Assembly: GCA_041751935.1 (NCBI GenBank)
Contig: JBGSIA010000209.1
Span: forward strand, 1 to 64,000
DNA: 64,000 nt
Origin: JBBSJZ01 sp041751935
Lineage (GTDB): Bacteria; Planctomycetota; Planctomycetia; Pirellulales; Pirellulaceae
Direction: 5' to 3'
Each line of letters starts with the position of its first letter. The first letter of the stretch is position 1. The notes below the pieces were generated by a model that was not told the DNA's origin, ran no database searches, and worked only from the letters and a program-made list of their open reading frames with translations. Of the stretch, positions 34,639 to 43,376 are shown in pieces. The position numbers and the translations under genes are program-made.

Positions 34639-36099
34639 CTAAGCCAGCAGGTCATGGACGACGTTGCCATGGACGTCGGTCAGGCGGTAGTCGCGGCCTT
34701 GGAATCGGTAGGTCAGTTGTGTGTGATCGAAACCTAACTGGTGCAGTATTGTTGCTTGCAAGTCATGCACATGGACGGGTTTCTCAGCAACACCGAAGCC
34801 CAAGTCGTCACTAGCTCCGTAATCCAAGCCTCCCTTCACGCCGCCGCCAGCCATCCACATCGTGAATACATCTGGGTAATGATCGCGCCCGAGTATCTCG
34901 CTCTTGGCCGTTCGTCCTTCGCGAAACGGTGTGCGGCCAAACTCGCCGCCCCAAATGATCAACGTTTCGTCCAGCAAGCCCCGTTCTTTTAAATCACGGA
35001 TCAACGCTGCGACGGGCTTATCCATACTGGCACATTTTTGGGTCAGTCCATCGGTCAGTCCGGTATCCACTGCGGTGCCGTGATAGTCCCAGCCCCAATC
35101 AAAGAGCTGCACGAACCGAACTCCGGCTTCGCTCAACCGCCGTGCGAGCAGGCAATTATTCGCTAGGCTGGACTCACCGGGCACGGCACCATAGGCATCG
35201 AGTGTTGCTTGAGATTCACTCGATATATCCATCACTTCGGGTACCGAAGTTTGCATCCGGAACGCCAGTTCGTATTGTGAAATGCGAGTCAACGTTTCCG
35301 GATGCCCCATCTGCTCGGCCTGCAATCGATTCAGGTCACCGATTGCATCCAGGCTCATCCGCCGCAAGTCGCGATTCATTCCCTCAGGATCGGTAACGTA
35401 CAATACCGGGTCACCTTTAGAGCGACACTGAACACCCTGGTAGATCGAAGGCAGGAAGCCGCTGCCGAACGAATTTTTTCCTCCGTTGGGCTGCACACCA
35501 TTGGAGATCAGCACGACGAATGCTGGTAGGTCGGCATTCTCGCTGCCCAGACCGTAACTGGCCCACGATCCCATCGAAGGACGTCCCGATCGCGATGATC
35601 CCGTTAAAAGCAGTAACTCTGCCGGCGCATGATTGAATTGATCCGTGTGCATGCTATGAATCACGCACATTTCGTCTGCGATGCCATGAAAGTGTGGAAT
35701 CGCGTCGGACATCCACATCCCGGATTCACCGACTTGACTCCATTGACGCGGCGATCCCAGCAGCTTGGGTACACCGGTGGTAAACGCGAACTCACGCCCC
35801 TGCAAGAACTCGTCTGGGCAATCCGTATCTGAAAGGCGAACCAGTTCCGGCTTGTAATCGAATAAGTCCAAATTCGGCGGTGAACCGGTCATGTGGAGAT
35901 AAATCACACGTTTGGCCTTGGCCGGAAGTGGCGGCAGCTTTGCGGCCAGTGGATCAGCAACTGCCGTCGGTGCAGCGGATGATTCACCAGTCAACAGCGA
36001 ACTCAACGCCATTGCACCAATACCCGCAGTCGACTGGCCCAGGAAATGGCGTCGAGTATTGCGTTGGATTTGTTGAGTACGAAATTCGAGGCTATTCAT
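34639..36099 (-). CDS. DUF1501 protein with Tat signal
   Basis: Exported DUF1501 protein (486 aa), a family related to alkaline-phosphatase/sulfatase folds and very common in planctomycetes. The N-terminus RRHFLGQSTAGIGAMALSSL is a twin-arginine signal. Family blocks seen include RVIYLHMTGSPPNLDLFDYK, LLLTGSSRSGRPSMGSW, VQLFDWGWDYHGT and LIIWGGEFGRTPF. The start is seven bases after the stop of the large DUF1549/DUF1553 gene, so the two are co-transcribed. They are a recurrent planctomycete gene pair of unproved function. Confidence 0.9.
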   Translation of the reverse strand: MNSLEFRTQQIQRNTRRHFLGQSTAGIGAMALSSLLTGESSAAPTAVADPLAAKLPPLPAKAKRVIYLHMTGSPPNLDLFDYKPELVRLSDTDCPDEFLQGREFAFTTGVPKLLGSPRQWSQVGESGMWMSDAIPHFHGIADEMCVIHSMHTDQFNHAPAELLLLTGSSRSGRPSMGSWASYGLGSENADLPAFVVLISNGVQPNGGKNSFGSGFLPSIYQGVQCRSKGDPVLYVTDPEGMNRDLRRMSLDAIGDLNRLQAEQMGHPETLTRISQYELAFRMQTSVPEVMDISSESQATLDAYGAVPGESSLANNCLLARRLSEAGVRFVQLFDWGWDYHGTAVDTGLTDGLTQKCASMDKPVAALIRDLKERGLLDETLIIWGGEFGRTPFREGRTAKSEILGRDHYPDVFTMWMAGGGVKGGLDYGASDDLGFGVAEKPVHVHDLQATILHQLGFDHTQLTYRFQGRDYRLTDVHGNVVHDLLA

Positions 36100-36106
36100 T
36101 CTGGAT

Positions 36107-39100
36107 TTACTTGGGCATCAAGGTTTCGTCTAAATTCAATAGCGCCGCAGCCACTACTGTAAGCGCCGCGGCATCGATCAACGGCAGTTCCTTGGGTAGC
36201 GGTCCGAGTGGATTCGTGGCCATTTGCTCGGCTGCGGCTTCGTCGGTTTGGAAATGCCTGCTCGCGTCTTCGTACAATTGAGCCAGACGCTCGCGTTCAC
36301 CGTCTGTCGGGTCCCGTTGCAAGCAAAACTGGAATGCGGACGTGATGCGTCGTTCCAGAGTCGGCTCAACCGCTACGCGGCGAGCAAACGCCTGTGCGGC
36401 TTCGACATAAACGGGGTCGTTCAGGGTCACAAGTGCTTGCAGCGGAGTGTTGGTACGAGAGCGGCGAACCGTACAGACCTCGCGGTTGGGAGCGTCGAAG
36501 GTCGCCATGGATGGGTAAGGATTCGAGCGACGCCAAGTCGTGTAAATCCCGCGACGATAGCGGTCATCGCCTTCGCTGGTTTTCCAGTCAGTGTTAGAAC
36601 CAAAGGCCGCCTTGAGCCCGAAATCTGGCTGTGGCGGACGCACAGGAGGTCCGTACATTCTGTCGCTCAGCAAACCGGCGATGAACAGCGATTGATCGCG
36701 AACCATTTCCGCCGAGATGCGAAATCTCGGTCCCCGCGCGTACAGACGATTGTCTGGGTCAACCTCAAGTAGTTCCGCAGTAACAACACTGGATTGGCGA
36801 TAAGTCGCGGACATCACCATTTGCTTCAGCAATTCCTTCAAATCCCAACCGTTGTCCATCAAGTCGACGGAAAGCCAATCGAGCAACTTTGGATGCGTTG
36901 GAAGTTCACCTTGGGAACCGAACTCTTCGCTGGTTTCCACGATTCCGATCCCGAACACTTCTTCCCAGTGTCGATTGACGATTACTCGAGCGGTCAGCGG
37001 GTTGTCTTTTGCTACCAGCCACTTGGCGATCCCCAATCGATTCTCAGGTGCATTCAGTGGCAGCGAGTGAAAGACTTCAGGAACTCCGGCGGTAACCTCG
37101 TCCATCAAGCTTTGGTAGTTGCCGCGAAGCTGAACCCGAGTGACTCGCCGTTTGTCGGCTGGCAACTCCTTCATCACCAACACAGTTGATTCGGGTTTCA
37201 TGGCTGCGAGTTTCGCTTCTCGCTGCTGCAGTTCTTTGCGTGCTCTCGCGAGCAATGGCGAAATCGTACGGTAGTATTCCGAGACACGCTCGCGTTGCTG
37301 CACTGACAGGGATTGCGATTGGACAATGCCTCGAATCGTTTCCGGAACTTTGGCCCAGTCTTGAACGCGCGAGTCGTCCGTGGTGGAAACGTTGACTGTC
37401 GTTAGTACGTGTTTTTCATATTCGGAAAGCTGGTCCAGTCGCAGCACCAGGGTTCCTGGCGAAAGCTTCGTCGGTTGGTCAAGGATCAAGTTCAACTCGT
37501 GCGACTTGCCTGTTTCACCGGCAATCGCCCAACCCGTTTTGGGATCAATTGAATTCGAGCGAGAGATTACGGTGGACGCGGGAAAGCCTAGTTGCGAGTA
37601 GTCGGCAATCGCGGCGGCGAAGTTCAGCGTGCGCAGGCCTGAAACATCATGCACTTCGTTCGGGCTGGGAGTTGTTTGAGAAGGGCTTGTCCAAACCAGT
37701 TGACGGTCTTCGCCGAGCAAAATGACACGGTACCCTTCAATCCGAGATGCGATCGAGGCGCCGCCGTCACTGCGATTCCAAACCGCGACTGAATCGATCG
37801 GTCGGGAGGCCCCCAAGTCGATCTCCAACCATGGATCTTTTTCTGACTCGGTGTGCGAGACGGATTTGGCGTCGTAGTTTCCGTCGGTATTACCGTCGAT
37901 TGAACGCCCAGCAACCGCATCTTGGTAGGTTGATTTTTGCGATGCCTTGCCGCCGAGGGCAACGTTCACTCCCTCGCTAAAGACTTGGACCTCGGCTAAG
38001 TGCAGAAAGCGATTGTTGCCCGGAAGCTCCAAGCGAACGAAACGTGCCGATTGCGGGAGAGTCGACTTTGGTTCGAACGTTGCAGTTGCCCGACTGAGCA
38101 CAAAATTCGAAGTTTGCGAATCCGGAACTTCCAGACGCAAGGCGCTAATCGAGGTCACATCACTGATTGGAAATCGCAACGTAAAAGTAGCCGTTTGAGG
38201 CGTTTCGCCAACCAACTTGACGTCACCGTCCTCAGTCACTCGCAGCTCTCCCGTGGTGCTCTGCACTGAATCGCAAATCAGCCGCTGCCACTGGGGTTGC
38301 GATCGCATCTGCGAAAGCCATTCGTCGAGCGCCCGATCCAGTTCCGGTGTCTGGTGACTGAGGCTCACGCGGAGCAAGGCTATTTGGTCATTGAGTTCTT
38401 GTTTGGTCTGATTCTGTGACTCACTCCACAGCTCCATCAATGGGCTATCGTCACGGAGATCGGCGTCTTCGGTTTGATTGAACACATCGAAAAAACGAAA
38501 GTACTCTTCTTGAGTAATTGGGTCGTATTTGTGAGTGTGGCATTGGGCGCATGCCATCGTTGTTCCCATCCATACAGCCATCGTTGTGTTGACGCGATCG
38601 ACGATGGCCTCGTTGCGGAATTGTTCATCGTTCGTACCGCCTTCGTTGTTGGTCATCGTATTGCGATGGAAGGCCGTGGCGATGAGTTGTTGCGGGGACG
38701 GATTTTCAAGCAGGTCGCCGGCGATCTGTTCAATCGTGAATTGATCGAATCGTTTGTTGTCATTCAGTGATCCAATGACGTAGTCCCGATAGGCCCATAT
38801 CGTTCGCGCAGGGTCATCGGCGTAACCGGCGGAATCGGCATAGCGCGCCAAATCCAGCCAAACACGTGCCCAACGTTCGCCAAACGTCGGTTTAGCAAGT
38901 TGAGCATCAACGAATCGCTCGTATGCGGCATCGTCCTTGTCATGCACAAAGTCATGAACTTCACTTGGAGTTGGAGGCAATCCGGTTAATGCCAGTGCGA
39001 CACGGCGAGCGATCGTTTCGCGGTTTGCTTGCGGAGACGGCTGTAATCCGGATTGTTCGATTCGCTGCAGAACGAAATGATCGATAGCCCCTGTGGTCCA

Positions 39101-39535
39101 TTGGGCCAACTTCACCTCAGGCAACTCGGCTTTTGTGGGTGGGATATAGGACCAGTGCTGGTCATATATAGCACCCGCGTTGATCCAGCGTCGAAGCGTT
39201 TGAACTTCTTCGGACGTCAAGCGTTTGCCTTTACCAGGAGGCGGCATCTGCAGGTCTTTGTCCTGGGTCGTGACGCGGTTGATCAAGTCGCTAGCGTCAG
39301 CATCACGGGGGACGATCGCCGCATAACCTCCCAAGTCAGCCGTCGCATCTTTAAAGACGTCAAGCCGCAACTCCGCTTCGCGCGCCTCTTCGTCGGGACC
39401 ATGGCAGGTCAGACAGGTGCCGGATAGAATGGGTCGGATGTCGCGATTGAAATCGATGTCATCGGCAGCATCTGAGACGCTAACTACAAGCGATAAGAAA
39501 AGGGGCGCAAACAAGTGAAGGCGAGTCAAGCACAT
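36107..39535 (-). CDS. PSCyt1/DUF1549/DUF1553 cytochrome-like protein with discoidin domain
   Basis: Secreted multidomain protein of 1,142 aa. I chose the ATG at 39535, giving a clean signal peptide (LFAPLFLSLVVSVSDA); the frame opens from a TTG 14 codons upstream. Order: PSCyt1 domain with canonical heme motif CLTCH (41-45) and the LQMPPPGKGKRL segment; DUF1549 with a second CAQCH at about 328; an F5/8 type C (discoidin-like) carbohydrate-binding region at about 500-615 (NVALGGKASQKSTYQDAVAG, PWLEIDLGASRPIDSVAVWN); then DUF1553 (RVIVNRHWEEVFGIGIV, RRGIYTTWRRSNPYPSM). The binding module suggests attachment to polysaccharide. It sits between an ECF sigma factor and a DUF1501 gene on the same strand. 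Confidence 0.9.
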   Translation of the reverse strand: MCLTRLHLFAPLFLSLVVSVSDAADDIDFNRDIRPILSGTCLTCHGPDEEAREAELRLDVFKDATADLGGYAAIVPRDADASDLINRVTTQDKDLQMPPPGKGKRLTSEEVQTLRRWINAGAIYDQHWSYIPPTKAELPEVKLAQWTTGAIDHFVLQRIEQSGLQPSPQANRETIARRVALALTGLPPTPSEVHDFVHDKDDAAYERFVDAQLAKPTFGERWARVWLDLARYADSAGYADDPARTIWAYRDYVIGSLNDNKRFDQFTIEQIAGDLLENPSPQQLIATAFHRNTMTNNEGGTNDEQFRNEAIVDRVNTTMAVWMGTTMACAQCHTHKYDPITQEEYFRFFDVFNQTEDADLRDDSPLMELWSESQNQTKQELNDQIALLRVSLSHQTPELDRALDEWLSQMRSQPQWQRLICDSVQSTTGELRVTEDGDVKLVGETPQTATFTLRFPISDVTSISALRLEVPDSQTSNFVLSRATATFEPKSTLPQSARFVRLELPGNNRFLHLAEVQVFSEGVNVALGGKASQKSTYQDAVAGRSIDGNTDGNYDAKSVSHTESEKDPWLEIDLGASRPIDSVAVWNRSDGGASIASRIEGYRVILLGEDRQLVWTSPSQTTPSPNEVHDVSGLRTLNFAAAIADYSQLGFPASTVISRSNSIDPKTGWAIAGETGKSHELNLILDQPTKLSPGTLVLRLDQLSEYEKHVLTTVNVSTTDDSRVQDWAKVPETIRGIVQSQSLSVQQRERVSEYYRTISPLLARARKELQQREAKLAAMKPESTVLVMKELPADKRRVTRVQLRGNYQSLMDEVTAGVPEVFHSLPLNAPENRLGIAKWLVAKDNPLTARVIVNRHWEEVFGIGIVETSEEFGSQGELPTHPKLLDWLSVDLMDNGWDLKELLKQMVMSATYRQSSVVTAELLEVDPDNRLYARGPRFRISAEMVRDQSLFIAGLLSDRMYGPPVRPPQPDFGLKAAFGSNTDWKTSEGDDRYRRGIYTTWRRSNPYPSMATFDAPNREVCTVRRSRTNTPLQALVTLNDPVYVEAAQAFARRVAVEPTLERRITSAFQFCLQRDPTDGERERLAQLYEDASRHFQTDEAAAEQMATNPLGPLPKELPLIDAAALTVVAAALLNLDETLMPK

Positions 39536-39619
39536 CGGTAGGTCAGGTGGCAGGACGAGTGCAGAAGGTGGGAGCAAACAAAAAGCATTATACCGCGAAC
39601 GTGCTGTTACCGCGAATTC

Positions 39620-40270
39620 CTAAGTGGAATCTGCCAGTTCGGGAAAAGTGTGCTCATCCAATTGCATACGACGAATGATCGATCGCAACCGAATTTGGAA
39701 ATCGCTCTTGCTATTGGCGACCTGCTGTTCACTTTGGCCCGTCATCTCGGCGACTTCTTTATTACCCAGTCCGCGAACAAACAGCAGTTCGATAGTTTGC
39801 AGCTTTAACCACTGGCCCGTCGATTTCCATCGCTGGACCTGTTCAGCAATCGCGTCGCGAACGGCAGACTCTTCCAACTGCCGACGTTCGACGCTGCGGA
39901 CAATCGAACTGGCAACACGCCCGGGGCCAGAGAACTCATCGGGAGTCGAGTCCCCGGAACTGACGCGGTGGTGCATCTGCAACGTCGGTCGCCGACCTTC
40001 GCGGCGAAGGTGATCGGTCAGCTTGTAGGCACAGATCGAAAACAGATAACTCTCCAAGGGACGTTCGCCGTCGTAGTTCGGTAAACTCGTCAAGAAACCA
40101 ACAAACGCCTCTTGAACGATGTCCTCGCTGGCGGCGCGGTTGCGAATGCGACTGTCAACGTACGCCAACAGCCGTCCTTCGTAACGATCAATCAACGACT
40201 GCCACGCGGCGGGGTCGCCGGCGCGAATCTGCTTGATCAACAAAACGTCAGCTTGGATGTTCTCTGCCAT
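39620..40270 (-). CDS. ECF-type RNA polymerase sigma factor
   Basis: Sigma-70 family, ECF subgroup, 216 aa. Region 2 is visible in DPAAWQSLIDRYEGRLLAYV and SEDIVQEAFVGFLTSLPNYD, and region 4 in LLFVRGLGNKEVAEMTGQSE followed by QQVANSKSDFQIRLR, a helix-turn-helix. It precedes the DUF1549/DUF1553 gene on the same strand by 84 bases and may direct transcription of that cluster. No anti-sigma factor is adjacent, so control may come from a kinase or a distant partner. Confidence 0.88.
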   Translation of the reverse strand: MAENIQADVLLIKQIRAGDPAAWQSLIDRYEGRLLAYVDSRIRNRAASEDIVQEAFVGFLTSLPNYDGERPLESYLFSICAYKLTDHLRREGRRPTLQMHHRVSSGDSTPDEFSGPGRVASSIVRSVERRQLEESAVRDAIAEQVQRWKSTGQWLKLQTIELLFVRGLGNKEVAEMTGQSEQQVANSKSDFQIRLRSIIRRMQLDEHTFPELADST

Positions 40271-40704
40271 AACGCCTAGCGTAACGACTTGGGGGCTGAC
40301 TTGACAGCCAAAATTGGCTTGCCATGCGTGCCGTCGAGCACGTTCAACCGTGCGACATCGTCACATTTTGGTTGGGGCACCGTCGCAGGTTCTGGCCGAT
40401 ATTTGATGATTCGCCCACGAAAAGACGGAAGATCCTGAGTCTAAACAGACTACTACGGCGAGTCAGATGTGTATGGAACGGCGTCTGCTAGGTGTTCTTA
40501 GCAAAGACTTCCGCCTTCACAGGGCGGCCCATCCTATCAGCGGGCGGCAAGCAAATCGTGTCACGCGGGCGGCGAACGAGTCGACAGAGACAGCGTCGAT
40601 GGACTGAGAAAAGGAGAACTCCCGACCGCTTCGGCGATGCGGTCGGGAGTCTTGTAGATGTCAGCCTTGCGATCGGTTTCCTTCCCAACTTGGGAGCTAC
40701 CGAT
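40271..40704. other. Gene-free intergenic region (434 bp)
   Basis: It lies between the sigma-factor start and the end of the outer-membrane protein gene, both on the minus strand. Apart from the terminator near 40606-40650 I recognise nothing. The sigma-factor promoter should lie in the part near 40271-40400. Confidence 0.5.
40606..40650 (-). terminator. Intrinsic terminator for the Cys-rich outer-membrane protein gene
   Basis: Perfect 12-bp GC-rich arms at 40618-40629 and 40639-40650 surround a 9-nt loop. Read on the minus strand, the stem is followed by a pyrimidine-rich TCTCCTTTTCTC tail. It starts 55 bases beyond the stop of the gene ending at 40705, the expected place for rho-independent termination. 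Confidence 0.75.
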
Positions 40705-41763
40705 CTAGTAGCGGAAAATCAGCTCCGCTTGCAGCCGATTGTCGATGATGTCACGACCACCAGTCAAAGGAAACTCATACGCCAATCCGGTTTCGATGTT
40801 TCCATTCGGCTTGTACTTCATGCCGACGTTTTGGGTCAGCAGGTCTCGGTCGGTCATGTTCGTGCTGGACAGATTGAACAAATCTTGTCCGCCAACTCCC
40901 AGCGGCAAGCCAGTGTCGGACGAGTCGGTCCAGTGCCACAGCGCGAACTCGGTGAACAAGTACGTGCGGCAAGTTGTTTTCACGTCGAAGTGGTTCGACC
41001 AATGGATTGCAGAACTCTGTACCGAACCATCAACCGGCAAGCGATATCCTGCTGCGCTGAGCCAGTGGGCGTTGCCATTTGCAAAACGCTGTCCGAACGT
41101 GCCGAACATGTGGAACTCGCCGTCCCCAATGTCTTGCTGAGTTCGTTGCGATCCAATGGGCAGCTCGTAAGTAAAACCTGCCGACGCCAGCGTACCGCGC
41201 TGAGTGTCTCGGATGAGGTTGTATTTCAAACCGGCCGAGACATCCATCCAACCGTCTTTGATCAAACCAGCGAGCGGGTCTTGATCAAAGTCAGCAATCA
41301 GGAACCCGTCCTTGACTGCAATGATGCTCAAGCGGTCGGTCAGCGCCGCTCGCATTTGAACGGCAAACAGTTGCACGTTGCCGCCGGGCAGTCCCAACGT
41401 TCCGACGCTGTTGGGTGTTTCGTGCCGCGCATAGATTGCCCGTGCTTCGGTCAACGTTCGCGGATCTTCAAAGAACACCGGATTGATCATCGGGCTAATG
41501 AAGTCGTCGAAACAGTGATCACTCTGCTTGATCAAGCCCAACAATCGTTTGCCACAACCGAAATCGTCGCAGCAACCGGCTCCATCACAGCCCAGCAAAT
41601 CGCATCCTGCTACGTCGCAACCATTGTCGCAACTCAGGCACGAATCACACGAGCTTACGTCACATGCGGACTCACATCCGCTCACACTGAAATCGGCGTC
41701 TGCATGTCCGACAGACAACGCCAGTGCTGCTGCGGTCACAAGACATCCTGCAAATTTCTTCAT
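40705..41763 (-). CDS. Cys-rich outer-membrane beta-barrel-like protein
   Basis: Predicted exported protein of 352 aa with no function I can name. The ATG at 41763 is fixed by a strong AGGAGG ribosome site (about 41772-41779). A signal peptide (FAGCLVTAAALALSVGHADA) is followed by 11 cysteines within residues 30-70, partly as CDxxG pentapeptides (CDVAGCDLLGCDGAGCC). The remaining 280 residues have the alternating, aromatic-rich texture of a transmembrane barrel (SAGFTYELPIGSQRT, MKYKPNGNIETGLAYEFPL) and end in Arg-Tyr, as many outer-membrane proteins end in an aromatic residue. The gene is divergent from an ArsR-family regulator 162 bases away and has a clear terminator. Metal binding or disulfide-linked assembly of the Cys segment is an inference. 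Confidence 0.75.
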   Translation of the reverse strand: MKKFAGCLVTAAALALSVGHADADFSVSGCESACDVSSCDSCLSCDNGCDVAGCDLLGCDGAGCCDDFGCGKRLLGLIKQSDHCFDDFISPMINPVFFEDPRTLTEARAIYARHETPNSVGTLGLPGGNVQLFAVQMRAALTDRLSIIAVKDGFLIADFDQDPLAGLIKDGWMDVSAGLKYNLIRDTQRGTLASAGFTYELPIGSQRTQQDIGDGEFHMFGTFGQRFANGNAHWLSAAGYRLPVDGSVQSSAIHWSNHFDVKTTCRTYLFTEFALWHWTDSSDTGLPLGVGGQDLFNLSSTNMTDRDLLTQNVGMKYKPNGNIETGLAYEFPLTGGRDIIDNRLQAELIFRY

Positions 41764-41814
41764 CGCTGCTCCCTCCTGGATAGGCATAGTCGGTCGCTCG
41801 CGGTAAAGCCGCCT

Positions 41815-41824
41815 TCGATATCGA
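41815..41824. promoter_or_regulatory. 10-bp palindrome in the divergent regulator region (possible operator)
   Basis: TCGATATCGA is a perfect palindrome in the 162-bp region between the Cys-rich outer-membrane protein gene and the ArsR-type regulator, with a related GATATCGA at 41917-41923 overlapping the start area of the regulator. A divergent ArsR gene commonly represses its neighbour from such a site. The assignment is positional only. Confidence 0.2.
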
Positions 41825-41925
41825 CCGTGAATGATCCACTACATCGTCTCTCGCGCATCCACAGGTACACACTTCGATCCTGTAGCCACATAACCCAACT
41901 CTTTCACGAAAACTAAGATATCGAG

Positions 41926-42270
41926 ATGTTGCGAGATGACAGTTTTCAGGAATGCGGTCCAGAAACTGGGGCACTGCCGGCTGGATGTGTTCTAACGAAT
42001 GGGTGCGAGAGTATCGCTGAGACGTTGCGCGTGATCGCGCATCCCCATCGGCTACGAATTTTGTATCGATTAATCCAACAAGAACAGGCGGTCGTGTGGT
42101 TAGCCAAGGATGCGGGTATCGCACCGCACACGGCGAGTAGTCACTTGAGGCTGATGCAGCGACAGGGACTGGTCAAAGGGATTCGCCGAGGCAAGTTCGT
42201 TCATTATGCAATCGCCAATCAACAAGTGCTGGGGTTAATGAGGAGTATCGAACCGTGGCTGACTCAGTGA
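41926..42270 (+). CDS. ArsR-family winged-helix transcriptional regulator
   Basis: DNA-binding protein of 114 aa. LRVIAHPHRLRILYRLIQQE followed by HTASSHLRLMQRQGLVKGIR and GKFVHYAIAN form the winged helix-turn-helix typical of ArsR/SmtB repressors. The N-terminal extension has cysteines at three sites (ECG, GCV, GCE). The classic ELCVCDL metal box is absent (EQAVVWLAKDAG at that place), so the inducer may not be a metal bound in the usual way. It is divergent from the Cys-rich outer-membrane protein, its likeliest target. Confidence 0.85.
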   Translation: MLRDDSFQECGPETGALPAGCVLTNGCESIAETLRVIAHPHRLRILYRLIQQEQAVVWLAKDAGIAPHTASSHLRLMQRQGLVKGIRRGKFVHYAIANQQVLGLMRSIEPWLTQ

Positions 42271-42329
42271 GACGTGACGATGAGAGTATTCTGTCCAGCA
42301 CTTTGCCGACTGCAGGAACCTGCGAAGTC

Positions 42330-42815
42330 CTATTCCGAATCTTCGTCGCCTTCGATTAAACGATTGATCAAGTCATCGATCGCGTCCTCGTCGCTGATTT
42401 CCTGACCGGCAGCAAGTCGGCGGAGCTTAGGTCCAAACTTTTCCACCTCCAACACCACGACACGTAGCATCCGTTCGAGTTGGTCGTCGGTAACGTCCCC
42501 GTCTTCGATCGGCAAGGACGCTTCAAACATGACCTCGTCGGTACAACCGTAATGACCAATGGAAAGGTTGTGGTTGCGGCGCATCAATTCCTCAAAAATT
42601 GGCAAGCGGACCGACTCCAGTGCCTCACTCATGTGAATGATCGGCAGGCTGCGAAACAACACGTATTCCCCGTTCTCCCACAGATGAACCATAACACCCA
42701 CTGTCGGACCAAAGAACAGGACCCAAGCGGCATCACCATCGTCGTCCGCACGGGTAAAGTATTTCAGGCTTTGAGAATCAAAGAACGCTTCAATTCGATA
42801 ACGGTTGACGGCCAT
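42330..42815 (-). CDS. YbjN-like domain protein
   Basis: Cytoplasmic protein of 161 aa without signal or membrane segment. Its order of a short beta-rich N-terminus (YRIEAFFDSQSLKYFTRAD), an LPIFEELMRRNHNLSIGHYG helix-strand and an IEDGDVTDDQLERMLRVVV C-terminal helix is like YbjN/type III-chaperone-like domains (bacterial sensory transduction regulator group). A very acidic tail (LIEGDEDSE) ends it. It is convergent with the ArsR gene. The family call is by pattern only. Confidence 0.55.
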   Translation of the reverse strand: MAVNRYRIEAFFDSQSLKYFTRADDDGDAAWVLFFGPTVGVMVHLWENGEYVLFRSLPIIHMSEALESVRLPIFEELMRRNHNLSIGHYGCTDEVMFEASLPIEDGDVTDDQLERMLRVVVLEVEKFGPKLRRLAAGQEISDEDAIDDLINRLIEGDEDSE

Positions 42816-43376
42816 CTTGGGATCCTCGGGTGGGGAAAACAGGATTTGGAACTAACCGTGGAGTGACGTCAGTCAGCAGGGGATTCGCAATCCAAAGTGA
42901 TGGAAAGCGATAGTCCGAGGAACAACGTGGGGGGAAGAGGCCTTTAACCTTTGGATAAAGACAGCTTGGGATAACGATTTCGACACGCAAAGTACGGTCA
43001 CAGGTTCACCGTACTTGCCAAACTCATTGTATGCGCCACGGTCCAGGCGGGCTAAAAGTTTCGTCTTCAACACCCGTGGTTGCCCCATCCTGGCCCTGGA
43101 ACATTCCTGAAAGTTGATTCGAGAGTTCCAGTCGAAATCGCAGGGTTGCATTAACCGCGATTTCACAGCGACGATTACCATGCCGCGAGGATAAACCACC
43201 TAAAACCGAGGCCAACGACTCTCTCGGATTGCTACGCCTTTCACCACAACGGGGCGTCGGCATGTTAATGTATAGAGAAGTGGTCCCCCCGAAGGGTCGA
43301 GTGTTTGGGGAATCCGCGGGATAAACCGCGATTGACGATATTTATTTGACGAGCATCTGTGTAAAAGGAAGCAAAC
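42816..43376. other. Gene-free divergent intergenic region (561 bp)
   Basis: It should contain promoters for the YbjN-like gene and for the pyrophosphatase. Short minus-strand frames between 42873 and 43263 lack protein texture. AAGGAAG at about 43367-43373 is the likely ribosome site for the pyrophosphatase. TTGACG occurs at 43333 and again at 43347, but no matching -10 box was convincing. Confidence 0.5.

Noticed and set aside
36107..39535. Possibility that the discoidin-like stretch marks a fusion of two genes
   Set aside because: The frame is continuous, both flanks belong to the DUF1549/DUF1553 family, and such inserted binding modules are common in this family.
40492..41916. 474-codon plus-strand frame covering the outer-membrane protein gene
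   Set aside because: It overlaps on the opposite strand a gene with a strong ribosome site, signal peptide and terminator. Its own translation has no domain or export signal.
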